A program made the position numbers and the translations under genes. Under the pieces are notes generated by a model. It saw only the letters and a list, made by a program, of their open reading frames with translations, did no database searches and was not told where the DNA came from. A DNA stretch of 64,000 nucleotides from Mesorhabditis belari (Eukaryota; Nematoda; Chromadorea; Rhabditida; Rhabditidae). Location: positions 440,001 through 504,000 of the forward strand of contig CAUEEP010000898.1 of assembly GCA_958450365.1 (NCBI GenBank). Reading direction: 5' to 3'. This document shows positions 55,022-64,000 of this stretch, one piece after another (positions within the stretch are counted from its first letter, which is position 1; each line of letters opens with the position of its first letter).

Positions 55022-58000
55022 TTAAAAGAAAAACTCGGCAATTAATACTAAACACAAAACGAAAAGATTCAAATGTGTTACTCCTAGCTTAGGAGTTGTT
55101 GTTGGTGTACTCGGGCAACCCGCTGGTTGATTTGCTGCAAGAAGTACAAAAGACCACAATTGAACAGCATCTGATTCCATTGCTTTTGAACTCAATTCCG
55201 ATGGAGTTTTGATGACAAACTTGCTGCTATCATTGTCATAATCCCATGACCAAGTTTCTTCTGTTCCAGCAAGGGGATTTTGTGTGATCACTGTCCATAA
55301 ATTGCATTGAGCAAGTTTTAGAGAAGAGACAACTGATTGATCGTTGCACCAGTCGGGTTTCGTGTCCAGAGAGCACAAGTTTAGTTGTCGATCAATTCCC
55401 ATTAAAAGCATTGATTGTTGGAAAGCCCAGACGCATGATCCATGATAAGCTTTGCGTGAAAAAGTGTCCCAATTTGTTTGATTGTCATAATCGTAAGCGG
55501 GATTGGCGATTAGGAGACCGACACCGTCCATCATTAGGCCTGGAAGAAAGATACTAGATTGAAACTCAATAGTGAAGCTTAAATCCTTACAAACCTCTTG
55601 GAAATGGCTTCATTGCATCGAGAACATATCTCATATAATCCGTCGTCAAAGCATTATGATACATCAAATTAAATGAAATATCTGAGTGCATCACGACAAC
55701 GGGACTTCCATCAGCTTTCAATGAAAGAGCATGAATAGTCGCTGGTACATCATCAACAACAGAATACAATGTGGAAGGTAAAGAAAGTTTCTCCAAATAC
55801 TTCGCCAGGGAATCTTTTGGTTGTTTTGGTTTCACAAAGAAAAATTGGAGAGCTTTGTCTTCCCAAACTTTTCGATAATTAGAAGCTGTGGTTTCCAGGT
55901 CTGCGGAAAGAATTTTAGCATTGGATAGTCTTTCAATAGCCAACAAACAGCTAGGTACCATTGCCACATTGATATCGTACGGAAAGCGGCCATAACCAAG
56001 ACCAGCTGAATTTAACTTGATTACCGTATTCTCTCTAATAGAGGTGCACCCTTTAATAGTAGTGCACTCTCTAACAGGAGGGGGTTCAAAAAATAGTAGT
56101 GCACAATACTATTAGAGAGAATACGGTAAAGGAGTTTTAGATCTTGAAGGCTAGATCTAATCTACAGGGTGACCAAGAATTACCGCAACAACGTCGTATT
56201 ATACTATGAGCCCCATTTCACTTTTTGCTTACCTGTTTTTATGGTTTTTGTGTATTTTTCTTATTTTATGGCATGATTACTAACTTTCAATACATTAGTA
56301 TCGTTGTTTTCAGGAATGGTCAAAGCGTCTCCACATCGACAATCGATCCTTGAGCTCAAGCGACGAGCGAGCGAGATCTCAAAGCGCTTGAATATCCCCA
56401 GAAACCTAGTTTCTCGAACCAGTACATTAGTATCGTTGTTTTCAACGTTATGAAACTCTGGGCACAGTTTCTGATCGCCCTGGAAGAGGTGCAAAACGAA
56501 GAGCGGTTACTCCGGCTAATGTCAAGAAAGTGCGCGATTAAGATTGTTGGCGTAGAAAATTCGCTGAATTTCGGACTCTTTATGACTTTATGACGGGCTT
56601 CAAAGTTCAAACTTCACAAGGAGGAGTAATTTTGAAAGATACTGAAGGTCCGGAAGAGGAGGAAAATGTTGAGAAAAAGAAAAGATACAAAGTATGTGCA
56701 AAATCAGCAAGACTACAAGAAAGCTATTGTATTGAAGAATTAGTCCCGTCAAAGCACACAATGATTCCATTACCAGCACACAATGATTCAAACTTCAAAG
56801 TTCAAAGTCTAAGATTAAACCCTAACCAATCGGCTCGAGGAGTGACACAGAAAATGGGTCTGAAGAGAAGTTGATTGATTGTTACTGTTATATGTTGAAT
56901 AGAGATATTTAAGTTAACTTTTTGAGATAGGTTGCATATTTGGTTAAAAGCCAGGCCTTTTGTGTGTTGCGGTAATTCTTGGTCACCCTGTAGATCTAGA
57001 CATTATATACTATCTAGATCTAATCTATAATAAACATCTAAATATCTAATAGGTTTTAGTAGTTTCTTTAGCCATTCAGTCCAAAGCTAAACTCACTATC
57101 TGAGTCTCTCCAATTGCCAACAGGTTGATCTTGTTTGATTTGAACGAGATTCGCAAACGTGCTCGGATCATCAGCAAACTTTTTCGCATGTCCTAGCACA
57201 AGATTCACATTTTTCTCTAACAACATTTGATAAGTTTGAGATCCTTTTTGATTAGCAAGGAAAGCTGTAGCTCGATCTTTTCCAGTTGTCTCATCCAAGA
57301 AATACGAAGCCAATAAAGGTAAAAGCTGAAAATTCGTGTCCATCATCTTATAATCATAAAAAGGAGTTGATCCTAATTGCGGTTGTTTATTTTGTTGATT
57401 GATATAAGTGGCATAGTCTCCAATTGTTTCCTCGTGACAGAGCTCTCCATTTTCGGAATTCATTCGATCTGAAAACTGAGAAATAAGTGATGAAATGGAA
57501 AGGATAAAAATTGAAACTTATAATCTATGTTGCTCTAAAGAGCCTGGAGAGGAGAGCCATAAAGTAGAACAAACCAAAGACAGCTCCCATTGCAGCCTCA
57601 GTCGCTTCAGAGGAAAGAATCGGCAATAAAAGTCTCGTCGAGATGAGTGAATCTCGTCCAAAATATGTTAGAAAATGCCACCCACCAGCGAGAAATTTGT
57701 CTTTATATGTGAGAAAAGCCAAAGTTTTTGCATTGATATTAGTAAGTAAATCCTTTCTTTCCGATCGAATCAGTTTATCAACAGGCAATGGATTCAATGA
57801 AGCGATGTTAAAAGTGATCTCAAAATCGAAAGTACCTGCTGGTAAATCAGTTCTTCCTGTAGGGCTATCAAACAAAGGAAATTTATCGGTATTTGTTGTT
57901 GAAAGAGTGAAATTCATTGATGTTTCTTTATCCAAAAATATATAGTTAAAAGAAATCGAGTTCGGCGTTTGTTGAAAGCCAGTGGGAACCATTTCATCGT

Positions 58001-58409
58001 GTTTCACACCGGCTTCACTGAAATCCCGAAGTGTTCTCACAGAGCCCATGACTGGCATCATAATATAGGAGTCTTGATCCAAAGTGAATTGCCCAATCAA
58101 ACCAGTGAAATTGTTATCTTTTGCAATAGATTTCAATGATCCATCAACAAGTTGAATGACTGGATTTAATGGATTTCCGTTGGGTTTTGTTAAATTGAAC
58201 ATAGCAAGAGCTCCGGAGTTGCCAGCTGGAAAAGCGACAAGAAATCTCGTTTGAATTGTCGCTGAATTTGGATTCGCTTTGCTTATTACCACTTGTGCTG
58301 CAGTTTTGTCATCTCGAAAAAGAAAATTATCGTAGTCAGCTGGGGATAATTTCAGAAGATCATCAGCAAAGGATAAGGAGACAAAAAAGAATAAATAGAT
58401 CAGTCGCAT
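55022..58409 (-). CDS. Secreted six-hairpin glycosidase-like enzyme
   Basis: Four minus-strand exons, 58409-57575, 57468-57073, 56005-55595 and 55539-55022, total 2160 nt and 719 residues. Signal peptide MRLIYLFFFVSLSFA; the C-terminus is a Thr/Pro-rich spacer and a hydrophobic end (HLNLFVLCLVLIAEFFF) with no charged residue after it, as for GPI anchoring. The region from residue 250 has words like those of glycogen-debranching and related (alpha/alpha)6 glycosidases: GGWHFLTYFGRDSLISTRLL, CHEETIGDYATY, VGNWRDSDSEFSFGLNAG, then GLGYGRFPYDINVAMVPSCL. By analogy the acidic residues in NWRDS and CHEE are candidates for catalysis. Substrate unknown. Intron 2 must use a GC donor (AATG/GCTAAA) to keep the frame; it holds a MITE and a Tc1-like element. 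Such a protein is not typical of nematodes as far as I know, so transfer from microbes is possible. Confidence 0.75.
56022..56128. mobile_element. TACCGTA-family MITE in glycosidase intron 2
   Basis: Both ends intact (TACCGTATTCTCTCTAATAG and its complement), 107 bp, starting 17 bases from exon 3. Confidence 0.88.
56165..56990 (+). mobile_element. Tc1-like element in glycosidase intron 2
   Basis: TA flanks and inverted ends CAGGGTGACCAAGAATTACC bound 826 bp. The plus strand from 56318 keeps the transposase N-terminus ([20 protein letters not shown], then ISKRLNIPRNLVSRT) but the rest is scrambled; a duplicated CAGTACATTAGTATCGTTG piece is visible. It is the sister family of the element in the SULP gene. 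Confidence 0.85.
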
Positions 58410-58865
58410 ACCCTAAAATTATGGGGATTAGATTAAAGACGAGATTTAAGTGTTTAAAGAGTTTTGATCTTTGTTTAAAGTCTAAATCTTTGTTTAAGGT
58501 TTAAATCTTTGTCTTAAAAAAGCTTCCATTAAAAACTAATGATTGAAAGAAACGGGAATCAATGAACCAAAATGGGAAAATTCTTTCTTGATAAGCAGAG
58601 ATTTAATGAGTGAATCGAGTGGTCTTTGAGATCGGAGATTAAAAAAAATCAAGGAAAATGAAAAGAAAAATTATCTAGACAAGGTCATAAAAATCTAGAC
58701 AAGGTCATAAAAATCCAATAACTTTAATGAGTAAGTTCAAAATTCTTTCAATAGTTTGACAATGTTAATATTGGGTTGTCCAGTTATGAATGCGCGTTTT
58801 TACTATTTTGTAAATTTCTCATGATATCGAACAGATGTATATGGATGTTATATATCATTGTTATA

Positions 58866-59308
58866 TAAAACTTGCTCAATGCAATTTATGGACAGTGATC
58901 ACACAAAATCCCCTTGCTGGAACAGAAGAAACTTGGTCATGGGATTATGACAATGATAGCAGCAAGTTTGTCATCAAAACTCCATCGGAATTGAGTTCAA
59001 AAGCAATGGAATCAGATGCTGTTCAATTGTGGTCTTTTGTACTTCTTGCAGCAAATCAACCAGCGGGTTGCCCGAGTACACCAACAACAACTCCTAAGCT
59101 AGGAGTAACACATTTGAATCTTTTCGTTTTGTGTTTAGTATTAATTGCCGAGTTTTTCTTTTAACTTATGCAAGTTAAGGTCATGATCATTTCTCTCAAT
59201 TAACTATTGAACTATTGGGTCGTCCAGTTATGAATTCGCGTTTTTACTATTTTGTAAATTTCTCAAGATATCGAACAGATGTATATGAGTGTTATATATC
59301 ATTCGAAA
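58866..59308 (+). pseudogene. Inverted copy of the glycosidase 3' end
   Basis: This 443-bp block is the reverse complement of 54878-55320 at equal length, with only two base differences noticed, both in the MITE part. It carries the last 98 codons of the glycosidase, still open to the stop at 59164, the 3' flank, and about 95 bp of the neighbouring MITE. A second piece of the same MITE end (58771-58859) lies just to the left, so the gene fragment is held between direct repeats of a MITE end. It lies about 460 bp upstream of the parent gene's ATG and on the opposite strand. Confidence 0.92.
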
Positions 59309-60116
59309 TTGCTTGCTATGCCCTTTGGACCGAGTCGTTGTCCCATTGTTACAATTCCGAATAAAGCTTAATTGAATCCAAAGGGAAGTCACAAAAAGCC
59401 ATGGTGTCATTCTCATTGTGAAAAAACAAGTAAACGTACCCAAAAGCAGATATTTTAAAGCTTTTTCTTCTTTAATAAGCTTCTGCTGAATAGATTTAAA
59501 TTTAAATCCTAGATGACGAAAGAAAAGTGCTCTTTTTTGAACATTGAAGTTCGGAATGAGGTTCAATTCAATGAAAAACTTGCATATTTCATCTTTTTGT
59601 CTCAAAACGGAATACTGTTTCTGAAATTATTGGAGCTGAGAAACTCTTGAGAGTTTCGTTCGCTAACTATAAGTTTATCTTTGTTCGTTAGTTTTGTTAG
59701 TTCTGTTTAGTTTTGTTCTTTGAATGCCTACCAAAGATTTATTGCTGAAATCAAGCAACCTCATTCCGAACTTCAATCTCAATCTTTGGTCTTCTCCTCG
59801 TCTCTCTTAATTGATCCTTTTCATTCGATCTGTCTCGCTTAACCGCTTAAAGCAATTTTCCAAACAATTTCTATTCAAAGTGAACCTGATAGCATCGGGA
59901 ATGATTTCTGCATGATAACTGATGACCGTTCCAACCTTTTGGGAAATGAATGTGTGCCTCTAAAGTTTAAAACTTCAAAATGCAACTCGTATTCTTGATT
60001 TACCTTGATAGTGAGCAAAGTTCATCACAGAATCTTCCAAAATCTATTGCACTCAAAATAGAAAAGATAAAAATCTTTATTTTCGATTAAAGGAGTAGTT
60101 GCTTTTTATTCGCTTT

Positions 60117-60305
60117 TTATTTGATTTTCGTATTTTTATTTTTGATTCTAGAAGTAGAAATATGACAAAAAGGATGGTCTGAATTGTGATTGTGTTTATT
60201 GAGATCAAAAAGTAAACTTTTATTTGTCAAAAGTTGAATAAGAATTGCACTCAAAACGGGAAATATCAATAAAAGATAAAAGACCGATTTGAGCAAAGAT
60301 TTCAC
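60117..60305 (-). other. Unassigned short frame with hydrophobic N-terminus
   Basis: A 62-codon minus-strand frame begins MKSLLKSVFYLLLIFPVLSA and runs into a polar stretch. A second, partly similar piece (IFSILSAIDFGRFCDELCSL) begins near 60058 and can be spliced over 59955-60005 to a short tail. They may be relics of duplicated small secreted proteins, or chance. The frame at 59605-59316 (KYLLLGTFTCFFTMRM) is also unexplained. Confidence 0.2.
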
Positions 60306-60459
60306 AAATCTATTAGAAAGATTTGTATTACAGGAGAATAAATTTATATTAGATTTATTGAGCTCGTGTAAGGGAAAACATTCTTTAAAACCAGTCTTAG
60401 AGTCGGAATGGAATCAAGGAATTTCGAGGAAGACTTTGCAAATAAACAAAACATTCGAG

Positions 60460-61133
60460 TTATCCAGTGAAACATCCAATAGTGTTAATGACAGCCGTTG
60501 CCCCATTTCCCGTGTGTGTCCATTGTCCTTGTGCGTTACAGATTAGTTGAGTCGAGATCTGATCCGTTCCTGTGTCCACTCCATTCGCATCCGCATTGTA
60601 CTAAACCATTTTTCTTGTACAGTCTCTTGTACATTTCTTTCTTGTTTACAGTACGACTTTCATTCATCAGTAGGAAAATTAAAGAAAGAACCAAAATTCC
60701 TTACTGAAATGACAGTCTGAAATCCGGGATTAATCGATGTACATGTGAGCGTTCGGATTAAACAACCAGCAGCCGTTCTTCTGAAAAATGTCATTGAGAT
60801 TATAAATGATATTGTAAATAATATTGTAAATAATATTGTAAATAATATTGTGAATAATATCGTAATTTTACAATCAAATTTACCCAGTGATTGTATCTGA
60901 TGAAAAAGGTGTAGCTCCATCAGCAGCTCCTTGAATTACCGGAATAGCCATTGAACACATTGCACAAGGACCTGGAAAATTGTGAAGTGAAAGCTTTAGA
61001 GCTTAGTCCGTTTGATATATTCAAGCCCCATTCACTCACCACCAGGAGTCGGTGTCGGAGTTGTTCTAATACAAGCGTCTGTCAGCTGTTGGATACTCAA
61101 TAAAAAGACGCATAACGATAACGTTTTCTGCAT
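60460..61133 (-). CDS. C6-domain secreted protein, 132 aa
   Basis: Four minus-strand exons, 61133-61040, 60971-60884, 60780-60705 and 60600-60460, total 399 nt, phases matching those of the C6 gene at 52777. Signal peptide MQKTLSLCVFLLSIQQLTDA, a short TTPTPTPGG linker, then six domain cysteines: GPCAMCSM, AAGCLIRTLTC, QLICNAQGQW and NTIGCFTG at the end. Intron 2 contains a 12-bp tandem repeat (AATATTGTAAAT, about 60806-60860). The last exon has two close relatives to the right, so the gene belongs to a local cluster. Confidence 0.88.
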
Positions 61134-61522
61134 TCTCACTAAAAGATACTTTCTCACGTGGTTACCATAAACAATTTTATTCTAGAAAGATAAATAATCC
61201 GGAATGATAAAGGAATGATTAAAGAATTTAAGATTAAAACCTGGTAGTCTTTTCTCACTTTTATAATGCAGCTTTATTTTAAGAAGTTACGGTAATCAGC
61301 TTCTGGGATTATTTTGGAAAAACAAGATCATCTGGGAACGAGTGTTATCGAATGACCCCAAAAGTATCTATAATAAGTAGCATGGTGGGAAAAATTGAAA
61401 TGCAAATCGAATCGAGCCGATGAGAAAGTTTTCTTGATACATAATACTGTAAAAATAAGTGAGAACGAAGATTACTAGACGTCTTTCCAAAAAGTATTCA
61501 ACTAAAGTCTCTACTCATAGTA

Positions 61523-61692
61523 CAGGCTTAGGCTTAGGCTCAGGCTTAGGCTCAGGCTTAAGCTCAGGTTTAGGCTTAGGCTCAGGCTCAGGCTTAAGCT
61601 TAGGCTTAGGCTTAGGCTCAGGCTTAGGCTTAAGCTTAGGCTTAGGCTTAGGCTCAGGCTTAGGCTCAGGCTGAGGCTTAGGCTTAGGCTCA
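61523..61692 (+). repeat. Interstitial telomere-like TTAGGC array, 170 bp
   Basis: About 28 hexamers alternating among TTAGGC, TCAGGC and TTAAGC, one orientation. Partly similar 24-bp sequences flank it: TTCAACTAAAGTCTCTACTC before and TTCGAATAAAGTTTCTACCC after, in direct orientation. The long Leu-Ser frame on the minus strand is a by-product of the repeat. Confidence 0.92.
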
Positions 61693-63116
61693 GACTTATT
61701 CGAATAAAGTTTCTACCCATAGAATACTCATTTATAGGTGAAAAAAAACTGTAAATAAACATCATTCAGCAGATCTTAATATGGTAACAATCAAGTATTT
61801 AGATAGAATAGAAAATTAAGTGGATCAGAGTTCGCAAAGTTTAGAGTACTTACTGTTAAATTGGTTTGACACGCTCGAAGAATTCTTAGAAAACGTGACA
61901 AAACTCTAAATGTAAATCAATCTCTCATGGAAAGTCTTTTGCACCGTTTAATGGCACCGCACTCGCTAATTTATGCAACTTTCGCTTCTATCATTGTTGA
62001 TCAAAGAATTTCAATGCTCAAAAAGCAAAGGAACCAAAGAAACAAATGCAAAGAAAATAAAGAGTGAAGTCTTAGGCTTAAAAATACGGAAATAAATGTA
62101 CCACGGGTCAATCCTGATCAGAAGCCAGTCCTGGTCTGATATTTGGTCATTACTTGGTCTGGACAAGCTTGAGCCGGTTTCACTGAAAGCTTGGCCTGCA
62201 AAAAGTCTCTGAATCCACCACAAGATAGGGCTAGAGCTGGCTTGAACTCTGGCCTTGCCTTGTCTGACCTGGCTTACAGACTTACAGGAATTTCTTGCTT
62301 GAGATAATAAGGATAAACTATAAATATGTAGAAAATGTTATGTTATTGTTATAGAAATTGTTTTGTAACAAGCACAACAATGATTACTTACAAAGGGGAA
62401 ATTTAAACAATACAGAAACAAATACAAAAATTAAATCATTTAATAAATGTAGTTGAATCTTGAGATGACAAAAGAGATAGGCTGAATAGCTGAGACGAAT
62501 CCGAATAAAAGGGGAAAAATTCACTTTCATTTGCCTTCATTGCCATTTACACCACTCATTGAGAGGAGAAAAAAAGAGGAAAAAAGACAGAGATCCGATC
62601 GACGAGTCGACACTAATTTCGATCTCTTAACGAATAGGATCTTGTCTTGTCAACTAGCTATTGGCACGTTGAGCATTCTCTTGGTATACTTTGATTGCAA
62701 GAATTGAGTACAAGAATTGAGTAAAAGAATAAGTTTAAAATTGCCATAGTGACTGTGCAGATTCCTTATCTTCATAACGTTATATTAAGCTGTTCAGAAA
62801 GTCTTTTCATTCCTTTTCGTTAGATTAAATAAATCTTTTATTTTTCAATAAAAGGACAGCTTTATACACTGTTTTTGCGTGAATTGAGCTTACAAAGAAA
62901 AATTTCATTTGGTACAACAAGAGTTGAATGAAATTACACTCTAAATGACAAGTACTAAACCATCAAACATTCAGTGGTAATTCAAACAAAACTTCTACAA
63001 AATATGCATTAGAAATTGAGCTCAGTGTTTAATGAATCATGATACTCAATGAGTATCATGAAAATGACTGAAAGCTGTAATGGTTTCTTAATTTGGTAAT
63101 TTTTTGTTTCTTTAAA
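61693..63116. other. Intergenic, no gene seen
   Basis: No exon chain is supported. A piece related to the hairpin MITE of the bestrophin introns (CTTTTCATTCCTTTTCGTTA) lies near 62803. Confidence 0.4.
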
Positions 63117-63257
63117 TTATCCAGTGAAACATCCAATAGTGTTAATGACAGCCGTTGCCCCATTTCCCGTGTGTGTCCATTGTCCTTGTCCATTACAGAC
63201 TAGTTCAGTCGAGATCTGATCCGTTCCTGTGTCCACTCCATTCGCATCCTCATTGTA
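63117..63257 (-). pseudogene. Lone last exon of a C6-domain gene
   Basis: The 141-bp exon has the same length as exon 4 of the gene at 60460 and is open (YNEDANGVDTGTDQISTELV then CNGQGQWTHTGNG and NTIGCFTG). Only a few residues differ. The sequence upstream on this strand (63258-63760) is a satellite-like repeat and AT-rich DNA where I find no exon 1-3, so it is probably a decapitated copy. Confidence 0.65.
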
Positions 63258-63317
63258 CTAAATAATTTTGTTTCTGTTTTTGGTTCTTATGAGTTATACA
63301 TTCATAGCGACTGAAAT

Positions 63318-63470
63318 ATGTTACGTCCGATTTTGAAATTATTCAAATCGGATCTGATTTTAAAATCATTCAAATTGGATCTGATTTTGAAACTATTCAA
63401 ATCCGATCTGACTTTGAAATTATTCAAAGCAGATCCGACTTTGAAACCATTTAAATCCGACGTCCGATTT
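63318..63470. repeat. Tandem palindromic CCGATTTTGAAATTATTCAA units
   Basis: Five units of about 29 bp, each nearly self-complementary, ending GACGTCCG. Related in style to the TCGGACGTCCGA block at 30138. Confidence 0.75.
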
Positions 63471-63874
63471 TAAAACCTTTATAACAGAATAATGTTTTTA
63501 CATTAGAATCACTTCTGTAACAAGTTATAATTTTTCCAAAAATTCCGTCAAAAATGAAAAAAATGCATTTCTTTTGTAATGTTTTTGATAAGCTATTGTT
63601 TGAAATTTGTTTAGTGTATTTATTCGACACGAATAATGAATTACAACACAACGGAGGAAATTTTGATCCCTAATTACCCCTATCACTCAAATGTTGTTAA
63701 GAAAAAAGCTCATAATAATGGGAAAAAGAAGCAATCTTTCTAGCCGCCAGGATCGAAAGATTTGTATTACAGGAAATTGAGGTCGTGTAAGTGATTTTTT
63801 TAAAACCAGTCTTAGAGTCAGAATGGAATCAAGGAATTTCGAGGAAGACTTTGCAAATAAACAAAACATTTGAA

Positions 63875-64000
63875 TTATCCAGTGAAACATCCAATAGTGT
63901 TAATGACAGCCGTTGCCCCATTTCCCGCGTGGGTCCATTGTCCTTGTGCGTTACAGATTAGTTGAGTCGAGATCTGATCCGTTCCTGTGTCCACTCCATT
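63875..64000 (-). CDS. C6-domain gene, last exon, cut by window end
   Basis: The stop is at 63875-63877 and the frame is open to the window edge (ending TGNGATAVINTIGCFTG). The 3' flank from about 63750 matches the 3' flank of the gene at 60460 (for example CTTTGCAAATAAACAAAACA), so gene and flank were duplicated together. One base change turns THTG into THAG. Confidence 0.75.
   Translation of the reverse strand, partial: NGVDTGTDQISTQLICNAQGQWTHAGNGATAVINTIGCFTG

Noticed and set aside
61511..61765. A long minus-strand frame made of Leu-Ser repeats, and a Gly-Ser-Leu frame on the plus strand
   Set aside because: Both are translations of the degenerate TTAGGC array; hexamers give two-residue repeats in every frame.

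Overview
The window is nuclear DNA of a nematode, most likely a rhabditid. The sequence-level reasons are short introns (many of 38-80 nt) with TTTCAG-type acceptors, degenerate arrays of the nematode telomere hexamer TTAGGC at two internal places, and the gene families present (bestrophin, SULP/SLC26, serpentine chemoreceptors, C6-domain secreted proteins, a MOLO-1-like TPM protein). I cannot name the species. All gene models below were built by hand from open frames, splice sites and phase; for the main genes the exon lengths sum to whole codons.

Layout. 0.7-2.4 kb: a repeat of unknown type and a mariner-derived MITE. 2.8-6.7 kb (+): bestrophin channel. 8.4-11.0 kb (+): chemoreceptor of 321 aa. 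11.9-14.9 kb (-): two tiny secreted-peptide genes. 15.2-17.4 kb (-): seven-pass receptor-like protein with a mariner relic in an intron. 17.6-31.7 kb: transposon-rich block with a C-type-lectin exon relic, an inverted repeat pair with an unrecognised open frame, a non-LTR reverse-transcriptase tail, a broken chemoreceptor, a GC-rich retroelement-like 5' region holding an HDV-like self-cleaving ribozyme, two small membrane-protein paralogues, Tc1-like, mariner and piggyBac relics. 31.7-35.5 kb: no gene seen. 35.6-41.3 kb (+): SULP anion transporter. 41.5-44.7 kb (-): Srg-like chemoreceptor with a solo LTR in an intron. 45.5-47.7 kb (-): MOLO-1-like protein. 51.8-52.6 kb (+): small secreted protein. 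52.8-54.1 kb (-) and 60.5-64 kb (-): C6-domain genes. 55.0-58.4 kb (-): secreted, apparently GPI-anchored six-hairpin glycosidase-like enzyme, flanked by an inverted 443-bp duplication of its own 3' end.

The genes do not form an operon or an obvious pathway. Three encode ion channel, transporter or receptor-modulator proteins, three are chemoreceptor-like, and most of the rest are secreted. Transposons sit almost entirely in introns and between genes, and one MITE family (ends TACCGTATTYTCTCTAATAG) recurs at least six times, always in an intron, a promoter or intergenic DNA.

The most unusual items are the HDV-like ribozyme at 25102-25178, the glycosidase with its inverted 3'-end copy, a cloverleaf-poor family of tRNA-like Pol III sequences, and a repeated open frame near 1.3 and 20 kb that matches nothing I recognise.
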